From Flavobacterium sp. KACC 22763 (GTDB lineage: Bacteria; Bacteroidota; Bacteroidia; Flavobacteriales; Flavobacteriaceae), in the NCBI RefSeq assembly GCF_028736155.1, contig NZ_CP117879.1, positions 4,712,001 through 4,776,000 of the forward strand: 64,000 bases of DNA, in the 5' to 3' direction. The notes below the pieces were generated by a model, which did no database searches, was not told where the DNA came from, and was given only the letters and a program-made list of their open reading frames with translations. Each line of letters starts with the position of its first letter. Within the stretch, counting starts at the first letter, position 1. Position numbers and translations under genes: made by a program. This document shows, piece by piece, positions 28,421 through 37,155 of the stretch.

Positions 28421-29642
28421 AAAAGTAATACTAAGCGCTTGTTTGCTTATATCGTTCGTTTCATTCGCTCAACAAGGTACTGCTTCACCTTATTCTTTTT
28501 TCGGAATAGGAGATGTGAGATTCAAGGGAACTCTTGAAAACAGATCTATGGCAGGAGTTGCAGTAGAGCAAGATACGATTCACTTAAATTTAGAAAATCC
28601 GGCAAGTTATGCCAGCTTAATTCAGACAACTTTTACAGTTGGAGGGACATTTGCGACTTCAAATTTAAAAACAACTTCTGCATCAGAAAAAGCACAGCGT
28701 TCTACTTTTGATTATTTGGCGTTAGGAATCCCAATGGGAAAATTTGGTGCTTCATTCGGTTTGATTCCTGTAACTTCAGTAGGATACAAAATACGTGACG
28801 ACAATTCTGCAACAGAAGGAGCAACGAGTTCGCAGCTTGATGGAAAAGGTGGTGTAAATAAAGTGTATTTTGGTTTATCATACAAAATAATGAAAGACTG
28901 GAATATCGGGGTAGACGCACAGTATAATTTTGGAAAAATTACAACAACAAGTGTTGAAGCAATTACTGGAGTCCAAAATGGAACAGCTGAAGTTAATACT
29001 TCTGAACTTTCAGGTATGGGATTCAGTTTCGGGACTATGTACCAGAAAAAAATCTATAAAAAGATGAGCATATTCTCTAGTTTGAGTTATTCTTTTGCGA
29101 GTAATCTGAACTCAGATAATACGAGAGTGATTTCAGTTCAAGGAGATCCAGAAGCTTATGCAGTTCCAACAGAATCAACAAAATTAAAACTTCCAAATAA
29201 GTTAAGTATTGGTTTAGGTGTTGGTGAAGCTAGAAAATGGCTTGTGGGAGCAAATATGACTTTTCAAGGAGACGGACAGTTAGAGAATTATTATAATGCA
29301 GCGAATAACGTAAGATACGAAAGCTATTCTAAATATGCGCTTGGAGGATATTACCTTCCAAATTATAATTCTTTTACTAGTTACATGAGCAGAATTACGT
29401 ATAGAGCTGGTTTGAAATACGAAAAAATTGGTTTAATCGTAAACAACGAATCAATTAAAGATATCGGAATGTCACTGGGAGCAGGAATTCCAATTCCTGG
29501 ATCTTATTCAAATGTAAACTTTGGGATTGAATTTGGTAAGCGTGGTACAACAGCTGCAGATTTAGTGCAAGAGAATTATGTTAATTTCAGTGTGAGTTTC
29601 TCTTTCAACGATAAATGGTTTGTGAAGAGCAAATACCAATAA
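28413..29642 (+). CDS. Outer-membrane beta-barrel protein of unknown function
   Basis: The 409-residue protein has a signal peptide ending SFVSFAQ. The mature N-terminus reads QGTASPYSFFGIGDVRFKGTLENRSMAGV and is rich in Gly and aromatic residues with alternating strands to the C-terminal KWFVKSKYQ. This resembles OMPP1/FadL/TodX-type barrels that are common in Bacteroidota. Its start overlaps coaX, and lptC follows after 51 bp, so it belongs to an envelope-biogenesis run. The cargo or role cannot be read from the sequence. Confidence 0.8.
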   Translation: MIKKVILSACLLISFVSFAQQGTASPYSFFGIGDVRFKGTLENRSMAGVAVEQDTIHLNLENPASYASLIQTTFTVGGTFATSNLKTTSASEKAQRSTFDYLALGIPMGKFGASFGLIPVTSVGYKIRDDNSATEGATSSQLDGKGGVNKVYFGLSYKIMKDWNIGVDAQYNFGKITTTSVEAITGVQNGTAEVNTSELSGMGFSFGTMYQKKIYKKMSIFSSLSYSFASNLNSDNTRVISVQGDPEAYAVPTESTKLKLPNKLSIGLGVGEARKWLVGANMTFQGDGQLENYYNAANNVRYESYSKYALGGYYLPNYNSFTSYMSRITYRAGLKYEKIGLIVNNESIKDIGMSLGAGIPIPGSYSNVNFGIEFGKRGTTAADLVQENYVNFSVSFSFNDKWFVKSKYQ

Positions 29643-29681
29643 TCAAAATATATTATCTTTTAGAAGCTCATTACAATTTAC

Positions 29682-29689
29682 TACATTTG
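29682..29689 (+). promoter_or_regulatory. Candidate -7 element 4 bp before lptC
   Basis: TACATTTG is an exact TAnnTTTG match ending 4 bp before the lptC ATG. Transcription from here would start at about the ATG and give a leaderless mRNA. No TTG is found at the -33 distance. Confidence 0.25.
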
Positions 29690-29693
29690 GCAA

Positions 29694-30251
29694 ATGAATT
29701 TACCAAAAAGATATAGTCTCATAGCTGTCACAGTTTTTGCTGTGACACTATTTTTTGGATGCGAAAGTAATTTTAAAGAAGTTCAGAAAATTAACTTCTC
29801 AGAATTCGTTCCTGCCAGCGATGCCGACACTGTAAATGTTAAATATACAGACTCTGGGCGCATTACAGGTGTTTTGATAAGCCCAAAAATGCTGGATTAT
29901 TCAAATCTTGATTTCCCTTTTACAGAATTTCCAAAAGGAATTGATGTTACTTTATATGATAAAAAGCAAAAGCGTACCTTTATAAAAGGTAATTATGCAG
30001 TTTCGTATAAAAATACTGGAATCATTGATTTGATAGGAAAAGTAAAAATCACTTCAGAAGCGGGACAGGTTTTAGAAACGGAACAATTGTATTTTGACCA
30101 AAAGAATGAGTGGTTTTATACAGAAAGAAAGTTTAAATTGACCGATATAAAAGGAGTTTCCTATGGTCAAGGGATAGATTTTAGCAAAGATTTTAAAGTG
30201 ATCAATTCGCAGCGAATAAGCGGTGAAATTGAATCAGACAAAGAATTATAA
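29694..30251 (+). CDS. lptC: LPS export protein LptC
   Basis: The 185-residue protein is the bitopic component of the Lpt lipopolysaccharide bridge that receives LPS from LptBFG and hands it to LptA. It has an N-terminal membrane segment or signal (residues 8-22, ending FFGC, so it may be lipidated). A beta-jellyroll follows with the typical LptC phrases MLDYSNLDFPFTEFPKGIDVTLYD, KGNYAVSYKNTGIIDLIGKVKI and YGQGIDFSKDF. The stop is followed 4 bp later by a small membrane protein gene. Confidence 0.9.
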   Translation: MNLPKRYSLIAVTVFAVTLFFGCESNFKEVQKINFSEFVPASDADTVNVKYTDSGRITGVLISPKMLDYSNLDFPFTEFPKGIDVTLYDKKQKRTFIKGNYAVSYKNTGIIDLIGKVKITSEAGQVLETEQLYFDQKNEWFYTERKFKLTDIKGVSYGQGIDFSKDFKVINSQRISGEIESDKEL

Positions 30252-30255
30252 TATT

Positions 30256-30450
30256 ATGGGTTATTTAAAATATACACAATACGTTTACATCCTTTTTGCA
30301 GTTTTCTTTACTTACGATGGTATTGTAAAACTAAATGCGGGAGATGAGAGCTATCCTTTTTATTTTGTAATTGCAGGAATGGCTATTTTTATGTTTTTCT
30401 TTAGGAGAAGATTTCTTAATAAGCATAACGACCGAAACAAAAACCAATAA
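30256..30450 (+). CDS. Small membrane protein after lptC
   Basis: The 64-residue product has two hydrophobic stretches (about residues 5-25 and 31-50) and an extremely basic tail (FRRRFLNKHNDRNKNQ). I choose ATG 30256, 4 bp after the lptC stop, over an in-frame ATG at 30223 lying inside lptC. The next gene starts 2 bp after its stop, so it is embedded in an operon. No function is recognisable. The position between lptC and a CNNM protein is the only clue. Confidence 0.75.
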   Translation: MGYLKYTQYVYILFAVFFTYDGIVKLNAGDESYPFYFVIAGMAIFMFFFRRRFLNKHNDRNKNQ

Positions 30451-30452
30451 AA

Positions 30453-31709
30453 ATGGAAATTAGTATTATAATAATATGTTTAATACTAGCCGCCTTTTTT
30501 TCTGGGATGGAAATTGCTTTTACATCCGCCAACAAAATTTATCTCGAGATTGAAAAGAAACAAGACGATTTTCTGTCTCGAATCTTAACGAAACTAACCG
30601 AAAATCCATCAAAATTTATTGCGGCCATGCTTATTGGCAACAATGTGGCCTTGGTGATTTACGGTTTTTTTATGGGCGATCTTATTTTAGGTTGGATGGC
30701 TTATTTTGGATTGATTTTTTCTGATTGGTGGAATATTCTCATTCAGACACTTCTTGCCACATTTGTAGTTTTATTGACTTCAGAATTTTTCCCGAAGGTC
30801 TTTTTTCAGATTTATGCCAATTCTTTAATTAAAATTCTGGCGCTTCCGGCCTATTTATTCTACCGATTATTTTATTACATCTCTACATTTTTTATTTGGA
30901 TTGCAGATTTTGTGTTGAGTAAATTTTTTAAAACAGAAGGAAATCAAATTCATTTGTTTAGCCGTATCGAGTTGGGAAATTACATTACGGAACAAATGAG
31001 TACTGTTGAGGAAGATGAAGAGGTAGATTCGGAAATTCAGATTTTTCAGAATGCTTTAGAATTTTCAAATGTAAAGGCGCGTGATATTATGACGCCTCGA
31101 ACAGAAATTGTAGATATAGATCTTTTTGATACTGTTGATGATCTTAGGGCCTTATTTATAGAAACGGGTTATTCTAAGATTATCATAAGTCAGAATTCAT
31201 TAGATGATATCTTGGGTTATGTTCATTCATTCGATTTGTTTAAAAAACCAGCGACTATAAAATCGGTTTTGATGACAGTCGAGTTTGTTCCAGAAACTAT
31301 TTTAATTAAAGACGTTTTGAATTTATTAATCAAAAAACGAAAAAACGTTGCAGTTGTTTTAGATGAATATGGAGGAACTTCTGGAATCATTACAATTGAA
31401 GATATTGTAGAAGAGCTTTTTGGCGAAATTGAAGATGAACACGATTTGGATGAAGAATTAATCGAAGAGGAGATAGGAGAAGGGAAGTATTTGTTTTCTA
31501 CCAGATTGGATGTAGAGTATTTGAATGAAACCTATAAATTAATGATTCCAGAAGAGGATTCTTATGGCACATTAGGTGGTTTTATTGTAAATCATACAAA
31601 AGAAATCCCACAAAAAGGAGATAAGATTGTAATAGATAAGTTTCATTTCTTTATTGAAGAGGCGTCAAATAAGAAAATAGAACTAGTCAAATTGACAATT
31701 AAAGAGTGA
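30453..31709 (+). CDS. CNNM/CBS-domain membrane protein (CorC/HlyC type)
   Basis: The 418-residue protein has a DUF21/CNNM membrane domain (about residues 1-140, SGMEIAFTSANKIYLE), a tandem CBS pair (about 205-325, DIMTPRTEIVDID and VVLDEYGGTSGIITIEDIVEELFGEIEDE) and a C-terminal CorC_HlyC domain (about 335-418, YGTLGGFIVNH). Members mediate Mg2+ or Na+ linked transport and were once called haemolysins. GldE of the gliding machinery is of the same family, but gldE normally sits next to gldD and here the neighbours are lptC and a PPIase, so I do not call it GldE. Confidence 0.88.
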   Translation: MEISIIIICLILAAFFSGMEIAFTSANKIYLEIEKKQDDFLSRILTKLTENPSKFIAAMLIGNNVALVIYGFFMGDLILGWMAYFGLIFSDWWNILIQTLLATFVVLLTSEFFPKVFFQIYANSLIKILALPAYLFYRLFYYISTFFIWIADFVLSKFFKTEGNQIHLFSRIELGNYITEQMSTVEEDEEVDSEIQIFQNALEFSNVKARDIMTPRTEIVDIDLFDTVDDLRALFIETGYSKIIISQNSLDDILGYVHSFDLFKKPATIKSVLMTVEFVPETILIKDVLNLLIKKRKNVAVVLDEYGGTSGIITIEDIVEELFGEIEDEHDLDEELIEEEIGEGKYLFSTRLDVEYLNETYKLMIPEEDSYGTLGGFIVNHTKEIPQKGDKIVIDKFHFFIEEASNKKIELVKLTIKE

Positions 31710-31757
31710 TTTTTTAAATTAATGAAAAAAAATGTTGAAAATAAAACGCTAGTTGTA

Positions 31758-31786
31758 TTGTTATTAACTAGATAATTGTATTTTCG
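31758..31786 (+). promoter_or_regulatory. Candidate promoter of the PpiD-like gene
   Basis: TTG at 31758-31760, an 18-bp spacer and TATTTTCG (31779-31786) match the consensus at all but one -7 position. The element is 30 bp before the start codon and lies in the 107-bp gap after the CNNM gene. Confidence 0.45.
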
Positions 31787-31816
31787 CAAACTGAATATAA
31801 AATTAACGATAATAAA

Positions 31817-33916
31817 ATGGCAGTTTTAGCAAAAATTAGACAGCGTTCCGCTTTATTGATAGGAGTTATTGCACTTGCATTATTTGCATTTATAATACAA
31901 GATCTATTCACAAGAGGAACATTTGGTCAAAGTTCAAAAGATGTAGGAAGCATCGATGGAAAAGATATTTCATTTGAAGACTTTAGAGTTAAAGTTAGTA
32001 ATGTTGAAAAAAGTGGGCAAGGGATAACTTCCACTGAAGCTGCAAACAGAGTTTGGGATCAAGAAGTTTCAATCGCTTTATTGTCATCACAATTTGACAA
32101 ATTAGGATTGAGAGTTGGTGAAAAACATATTTTAGAGGTTTTAAAATCAGATCCAAATATTGGTAAAAACCCAATGTTCTTAAACGCAGCAGGAATGTTT
32201 GATGTTGTTAAGTTCAAAGATTATTTTAAATCAAATCCAGAAGCTGCACAATACATCTCTCAAAAAGAGAAAGATGCTGAATTGAATGCAAAATTTCAAA
32301 TCTATAATACTTTAATTAAATCAGGACTTTACACAACTGCTAGTGAAGGAAAATTAAAGTATGAAATGGAAACTAATAAAGTAAGTTTTGCTTTTGCAGC
32401 AGCTCCTTATTCTTCTATTAAAGATAGTGAAGTAAAAATCTCTGATGATGAGATCGTAGCTTACATGAAGAAAAACGAGAAGAAATTCAAAGCAGATGCA
32501 ACTCGCGAAATTCAATACGTTTTAGTTGAAGATAAAGCGTCTAAAGAAGATGAGGCTGAAATTAAAGCTAAATTAACTGCGCTATTATCAGGAAGTGTTG
32601 TTTACAATGCAAAAACGGGTAAAAATGATTCATTGCCAGGATTCAGAAGCGCTACAAACATTGCTGAATTTGTAAACGCAAATTCTGATGTTCCTTACGA
32701 TTCTACTTATGTTCCTAAAAATGCATTGCCAGCTGTTGATGCTGACAAATTATTCAGCTTACCTGCTGGAGCAATCTACGGACCGTACGTTTATGGAAGA
32801 TACTATGCAATTTCTAAATCTCAAGGATTTAAAGCTGGTGTTAATGCAAAAGCTAGTCATATCTTAATTGGTTACGAAGGGTCTCAAACTCCAAATCCAA
32901 AAGAGAAAAGAACTAAAGAAGAAGCTAAAGCTAAAGCTGAAGAAATTTTAGCACAAGTTCAAGCTAATCCAGATAGTTTTATGATGTTGGCTTTTACAAG
33001 TTCTGATGATTCATCTGCACAGCAAGGTGGTGATTTAGGATATTTTGGTCCTAACCAAATGGTAAAACCTTTCAATGATTTTGTATTCAGCAACGGAATT
33101 GGTAAAGTTGGTTTAGTTGAAACTCCTTTCGGATTTCACATTATCAAAATTACAGATAAACAAGACGGAATTCGTTTAGCTACAATTGCTCAAAAAATCG
33201 AGCCATCTGAAGCTACTTCTGATAAAGTATTTACATTAGCAACTAAATTTGAAATGGATGCTGCTGATAAAGACTTCAATGCTGCAGCAAAAGAATTAGG
33301 TTTAAAAGTTGCTCAGCCAGTTAATGCAAAAGCTATGGATGAAGCGTTTGGACCATTAGGAAACCAACGTAACATTGTAAGATGGGCTTTTGATAAAGAA
33401 ACAAGCAAAGGTGATGTAAAACGTTTTGAAATTGCAAACATCGGACACGTTATTGCACAATACAAAGGAGAAAATAAATCTGGTTTAGTTTCTGTTGATA
33501 TGGCAAGACCTTATGTAGAGCCAATCTTGAAAAACAAGAAAAAAGCAGAATTGTTGAAAGCTAAAATGCAAGGTTCAAGCCTTGAAGCTATTGCTAAAGC
33601 TGCAGGAGTTGCTGTTCAGCAAGCTGCTGATGTAACTCTAGATAATCCAGTTTTACCTGGTGGAGTTGGACAAGAGCCAAGAGTTGTAGGTAATGCATTC
33701 GCTTTAACTGCAAACAAAATCTCTGCTCCAATTGAAGGAAATACTGGAGTATATGTTGTAAAAAACATCAAAACTGTAAAAGCTCCAGCAATTGCTAATC
33801 ACGCTGCTTACGTAGAGAAAGTAAAAGCTCAAAGCGCATCTGATGTAAACAGAGTATTACCAGCGTTGAAAAACAATGCTAAAATTGAAGATAACAGATT
33901 ACAATTTAATTACTAA
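31817..33916 (+). CDS. PpiD/SurA-like periplasmic peptidyl-prolyl isomerase
   Basis: The 699-residue protein has one N-terminal membrane anchor (about residues 13-32, LLIGVIALALFAFIIQDLF) and a SurA-N-like chaperone region (DVGSIDGKDISFEDFRVKVSN onward). A parvulin domain lies at about 345-450 (NAKASHILIGYEG...GDLGYFGPNQMVKPFNDFVF...FGFHIIKITD), followed by further chaperone-like helices. This is the PpiD architecture: an inner-membrane-anchored foldase for outer-membrane and secreted proteins. A strong terminator follows at 33940. Very regular Ala/Lys-rich codon use suggests high expression. Confidence 0.92.
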   Translation: MAVLAKIRQRSALLIGVIALALFAFIIQDLFTRGTFGQSSKDVGSIDGKDISFEDFRVKVSNVEKSGQGITSTEAANRVWDQEVSIALLSSQFDKLGLRVGEKHILEVLKSDPNIGKNPMFLNAAGMFDVVKFKDYFKSNPEAAQYISQKEKDAELNAKFQIYNTLIKSGLYTTASEGKLKYEMETNKVSFAFAAAPYSSIKDSEVKISDDEIVAYMKKNEKKFKADATREIQYVLVEDKASKEDEAEIKAKLTALLSGSVVYNAKTGKNDSLPGFRSATNIAEFVNANSDVPYDSTYVPKNALPAVDADKLFSLPAGAIYGPYVYGRYYAISKSQGFKAGVNAKASHILIGYEGSQTPNPKEKRTKEEAKAKAEEILAQVQANPDSFMMLAFTSSDDSSAQQGGDLGYFGPNQMVKPFNDFVFSNGIGKVGLVETPFGFHIIKITDKQDGIRLATIAQKIEPSEATSDKVFTLATKFEMDAADKDFNAAAKELGLKVAQPVNAKAMDEAFGPLGNQRNIVRWAFDKETSKGDVKRFEIANIGHVIAQYKGENKSGLVSVDMARPYVEPILKNKKKAELLKAKMQGSSLEAIAKAAGVAVQQAADVTLDNPVLPGGVGQEPRVVGNAFALTANKISAPIEGNTGVYVVKNIKTVKAPAIANHAAYVEKVKAQSASDVNRVLPALKNNAKIEDNRLQFNY

Positions 33917-33939
33917 TTAAAAAGTAACTCATCTCATAT

Positions 33940-33979
33940 AAAACCCGAAACGCTCTAAGTGTTTCGGGTTTTCTTTTTT
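33940..33979 (+). terminator. Terminator after the PpiD-like gene
   Basis: AAACCCGAAACGC and TGTTTCGGGTTT (33941-33971) form a stem with a short loop, followed by CTTTTTTTT. It is a clear rho-independent terminator. Confidence 0.9.
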
Positions 33980-34092
33980 TTGGGAAGTTAGAAATTGGTT
34001 TGTGCTTTTTTACTGTTAATTTTCTAAAAGTATATAGGGATTATCGAAATTTAATTTAAAAAACTTGTGATTTTCAAAATATTACAGTTAAT

Positions 34093-34123
34093 TTGCTCGA
34101 TTTTTAATTTTAACATATTTTTG
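34093..34123 (+). promoter_or_regulatory. Consensus promoter of the 146-residue gene
   Basis: TTTG (34092-34095), a 20-bp spacer and TATTTTTG (34116-34123) match the Bacteroidota consensus exactly. It lies 72 bp before the ATG, leaving a 5' leader of about 65 nt. Confidence 0.75.
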
Positions 34124-34194
34124 GCTTTTGCCACACAATAAAATAAAGAAGAATAAATTTCCAAAAAACAAAAGCTTTAATAACCAATCATTTA

Positions 34195-34635
34195 ATGTTT
34201 TTTACTTTTAAAATTTTTAGAAGAAAGCAGAGGGTATATACCAAAATAGAAAGTCATATTTATGGTATTATTATCGAGCTTTTAAAAGTAGGTAGCACCG
34301 ACATCAATGTTGATGAATTGGGTGGAAAGTATTATTTGAGTAACGAAGAACAACATTTTAAAGTTACCATTTTGAGTAACGATAATGTGATTAGATTAAC
34401 CAATACGCATGATTCTGTTGCTGAGAAATATGATAAAATCTTTGTAGAAGATGTTTTAAGGGCTGTAAAAGAAGAGAAACACCGTCGAATGGAAGTGGTT
34501 TACGATTCAATTACCAATAGCATCGAAAAGATGGCAGAACGTTTGCACAATAGACTTATAGAGTCAAATGAACAAGACAAATCGGTTCGTCGTTTGGAGA
34601 CAAAAGAAGTTAAAAGCAGTAAAAAAGTAAACTAA
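34195..34635 (+). CDS. Conserved-looking cytoplasmic protein of unknown function
   Basis: I do not recognise this 146-residue family. It has no signal peptide or membrane helix. The N-terminus is basic (FKIFRRKQRVYTKIESH), the middle looks like a small alpha/beta domain (about residues 15-90), and the C-terminal third is helical and highly charged (KEEKHRRMEVVYDSITNSIEKMAERLHNR), perhaps a coiled coil. It has its own consensus promoter and ends convergent with the GHMP kinase gene, so it is a monocistronic unit. No function can be inferred. Confidence 0.75.
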   Translation: MFFTFKIFRRKQRVYTKIESHIYGIIIELLKVGSTDINVDELGGKYYLSNEEQHFKVTILSNDNVIRLTNTHDSVAEKYDKIFVEDVLRAVKEEKHRRMEVVYDSITNSIEKMAERLHNRLIESNEQDKSVRRLETKEVKSSKKVN

Positions 34636-34653
34636 TAGCTTTTTTGAAATGAT

Positions 34654-35562
34654 TTATAAGATCATTTCTTCGTAAGTCAGAATAGTCTCATATCCTTTAT
34701 TAAAGAAATATTCTTTTGGATTTTCTTTAGAAGCCACCAAAATAAAGTCGCCTCCCCAAGCTCCCAAACTTTTTATTACACCATTAAAATCAGGAAAAAT
34801 TGCCTCTTTTATGGTCTGCATTTCTAAAACCTTACTCAGATGAATTTCGTGTTTCTGAATTGCTGCAGCAAATTCTTTTAATGTTTTGGCATGAAGAATA
34901 GCATTCGTGATTTTATTGTTTTCTGATACGCTTGCGGCTAAATGACTATTTTTATGATTGTTGTATGAGTATATGGCAGACTTGCTATTTTGTTTTTTAT
35001 TTAGATAAACAAAATAAAGGTGTTCTTTAAAATCGGGGTTAAATTCAACTTGCTGTACAAAATTATCTTTTATGCGATATAAAACAGGAGTGTTGTTTTG
35101 CGCACATGCAATATCATAACCGCTTCCGCCGAAACTATTTTTTAGTAGTGTGAAAGCATTTATTTCAGCCCATTGCGCAATATTATTGATAAGAGTAGAA
35201 GAAGTTCCTAGTCCCCAGTTTCTTGGAAAACTCAAATGTGTGCTGACTTTATATCCGTTAGCATTATCAATAAATTTTGGGTTTAAAATATAAGCTTCAT
35301 GCAGAATGTTGACTAAAGTTGTTTTTACGGTGTCAATTTGCGAATCTGAGCCTTTTATAACTTCATCAAATGAGATTGTTTCTTCAAACCATAAATGCTT
35401 GTCGTAATCATAACTTTTCCATTCGATCTGTTTGTTATCTAAATCTTCAATGACCAAATCCTGACCAAATTTTGTTGGTAACGCAAATGCATCTGCTCCA
35501 TCCAAAACTAGATATTCTCCAGCAATAAATAATTTTCCGTTGCTATAAAAGGTTGTTGGCAT
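34654..35562 (-). CDS. GYDIA-type GHMP kinase, mevalonate pathway
   Basis: The 302-residue protein is a GHMP-superfamily kinase. Motif 1 is NGKLFIAGEYLVLDGADA, the phosphate-binding motif 2 is FPRNWGLGTSSTLINNIAQW, and motif 3 is SLGAWGGDFILVAS. It carries GSGYDIACAQ, from which the Bacteroidota GYDIA group takes its name. The group is annotated as a mevalonate or phosphomevalonate kinase-like step of isoprenoid synthesis. The upstream HMG-CoA reductase gene (99-bp gap with a dispersed repeat) strongly supports this. The exact phosphoryl acceptor is not proven by sequence. Confidence 0.88.
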   Translation of the reverse strand: MPTTFYSNGKLFIAGEYLVLDGADAFALPTKFGQDLVIEDLDNKQIEWKSYDYDKHLWFEETISFDEVIKGSDSQIDTVKTTLVNILHEAYILNPKFIDNANGYKVSTHLSFPRNWGLGTSSTLINNIAQWAEINAFTLLKNSFGGSGYDIACAQNNTPVLYRIKDNFVQQVEFNPDFKEHLYFVYLNKKQNSKSAIYSYNNHKNSHLAASVSENNKITNAILHAKTLKEFAAAIQKHEIHLSKVLEMQTIKEAIFPDFNGVIKSLGAWGGDFILVASKENPKEYFFNKGYETILTYEEMIL

Positions 35563-35595
35563 ACTTGTTTTATTATATAAATTCTAAAAATTTTT

Positions 35596-35655
35596 AAATT
35601 CCAAATTCCAAACCCCAACATTGGAATTTAGAATTTTGGATATTGAAATTTATAG
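35596..35655. repeat. TTCCAAAT-type intergenic repeat, copy D1
   Basis: AT-rich arms of repeated ATTCCAAA units facing TTGGAATTT units lie 6 bp downstream of the HMG-CoA reductase stop. The same element, in the same orientation and position relative to a minus-strand stop, follows rpoD (54755-54812). Both end with ATATTGAAATTTA. Confidence 0.7.
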
Positions 35656-35661
35656 ATTTTG

Positions 35662-36975
35662 TTATTTTCTTAAACTTTCAATAAATTCTACCACAGCACT
35701 GTGAGAAACGGCTGTTTTTTTGAAGTGTGATTTTATTAAATGACGCTCTTCATCAGTAGCTTCAAATTGATTGATGATATTATTAAGGTGCATTTTCATG
35801 TGGCCTTCTTGGATTCCTGTTGTAGTTAAGGAACGCAATGCTGCAAAATTTTGTGCTAAACCTGCGACCGCTACAATTTCCATTAACTCTGGAGCAGAAG
35901 GCTTTTCTAAAATTTCTAAGCACAATTTTACTAAAGGATGCAAAGAAGTTAAACCACCAACAGTACCGACTGCGAGAGGAATTTCAAGCCAAAAAGTGAA
36001 AATTCCGTTTTCGATTTTAGCATGCGATAAACTTGAATATTGTCCGTTTTTAGCGGCATACGCATGTACGCCAGCTTCTACAGCTCTAAAATCATTTCCT
36101 GTTGCCAGAATCACGGCATCTACGCCATTCATGATGCCTTTGTTATGTGTAACCGCTCTGAAAGGCTCAACTTCCGCAATTTGTACGGCTTGAACAAAAC
36201 GTTCTGCAAACTCTTGAGGATTGGTAATGTGTTTTTCTGTTAGATCTTGAATAGGGCAAGAAACTTCAGCTCTAACAAGGCAATGCGGCACATAGTTAGA
36301 TAGAATACTCATAATGACTTCCAACTTTTCATCATTTTGACATAAGTCAGAATTTTGGGCTTCTTCTTTTAAGGTAGTAGCAAATTGCTCTAAACAAGAA
36401 TTGATGAAATTAGCTCCCATGCTATCTTTGGTTTCAAAAGTGGCATGAAGCTGATAGTAATTTTCTAGTAAACTTCTTTTGTCTTTTAATTTAATATCAA
36501 GAATACCACCGCCACGTTGTTGCATGTTTTTGGTAATACTTTGCGTTTCTGAAAAGAATTTCGGTTTAATCTCGTCAAAGAAATGGCTTAATTTTTCTGC
36601 ATCTCCACTATAAGTAAAATGAACTTGGCCAATTTTTTCGGTATCGATAATGGTGGCTTTAAATCCGCCTCTTGTTGACCAATATTTTGCTGCTTTAGAA
36701 GCTGCTGCAACCACAGAACTTTCTTCAATTGCCATCGGAATGGTTTTGTATTTTCCGTTGATCAAAAAGTTAGGCGCAACACCAAGTGGAATATAAAGGT
36801 TTGTAATGGTGTTTTCTATAAATTCATCATGAAGTTGCTGAAGCTTTTCGTCTGAATTCCAGTAATTTCTTATAATATTTTGTGCCTCTTCGGGATTTGA
36901 AAAATACTCATTTGCAATCCAGTTTATTTTTTCTTTTTTGGATAATTTAGAAAATCCGGCAACAGCGTTGTTCAT
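35662..36975 (-). CDS. mvaA: Hydroxymethylglutaryl-CoA reductase, class II
   Basis: The 437-residue enzyme reduces HMG-CoA to mevalonate (or oxidises mevalonate). The family motifs are SMGANFINSCLEQF, HNKGIMNGVDAVILATGNDFRAVEAGVHAYAA with the catalytic Lys and Asp, and LTTTGIQEGHMKMHL with the catalytic His. The absence of an N-terminal membrane domain and the length point to class II. The start is the ATG at 36973-36975. A TTG two codons upstream is unneeded. A consensus promoter with a 21-bp spacer lies at 37005-37036. It probably forms an operon with the GYDIA kinase. Confidence 0.94.
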   Translation of the reverse strand: MNNAVAGFSKLSKKEKINWIANEYFSNPEEAQNIIRNYWNSDEKLQQLHDEFIENTITNLYIPLGVAPNFLINGKYKTIPMAIEESSVVAAASKAAKYWSTRGGFKATIIDTEKIGQVHFTYSGDAEKLSHFFDEIKPKFFSETQSITKNMQQRGGGILDIKLKDKRSLLENYYQLHATFETKDSMGANFINSCLEQFATTLKEEAQNSDLCQNDEKLEVIMSILSNYVPHCLVRAEVSCPIQDLTEKHITNPQEFAERFVQAVQIAEVEPFRAVTHNKGIMNGVDAVILATGNDFRAVEAGVHAYAAKNGQYSSLSHAKIENGIFTFWLEIPLAVGTVGGLTSLHPLVKLCLEILEKPSAPELMEIVAVAGLAQNFAALRSLTTTGIQEGHMKMHLNNIINQFEATDEERHLIKSHFKKTAVSHSAVVEFIESLRK

Positions 36976-37004
36976 TCTCAATGTATTAAATAATATTGTT
37001 GCGG

Positions 37005-37036
37005 CAAAGATACTATTTTAAGAGTTTTGATTGCAA
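37005..37036 (-). promoter_or_regulatory. Promoter of HMG-CoA reductase
   Basis: On the minus strand TTG (37034-37036), a 21-bp spacer and TATCTTTG (37005-37012) fit the consensus. The -7 element is 29 bp before the ATG. Confidence 0.7.
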
Positions 37037-37155
37037 TCTATTTCAGACATGAAAGTACGCAATCGTTATTTTTTTTAACATTTAACACTTAAAATGTGTA
37101 TTATGTTTATTTTTTTTACTAAAATTGGGCTCTTTTTATATTTAAAATAATTCTA

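Noticed and set aside
30453..31709. Assignment of the CNNM/CBS protein as gliding protein GldE
   Set aside because: The neighbours are lptC and a PPIase rather than gldD; the family is common without gliding function.
34646..34668. Hairpin GAAATGAT...ATCATTTC as terminator between the 146-residue gene and the GHMP kinase
   Set aside because: No U-tract follows on either strand and the stem is short and AT-rich.
36976..36981. TTG start for HMG-CoA reductase
   Set aside because: An ATG two codons later gives the normal N-terminus.
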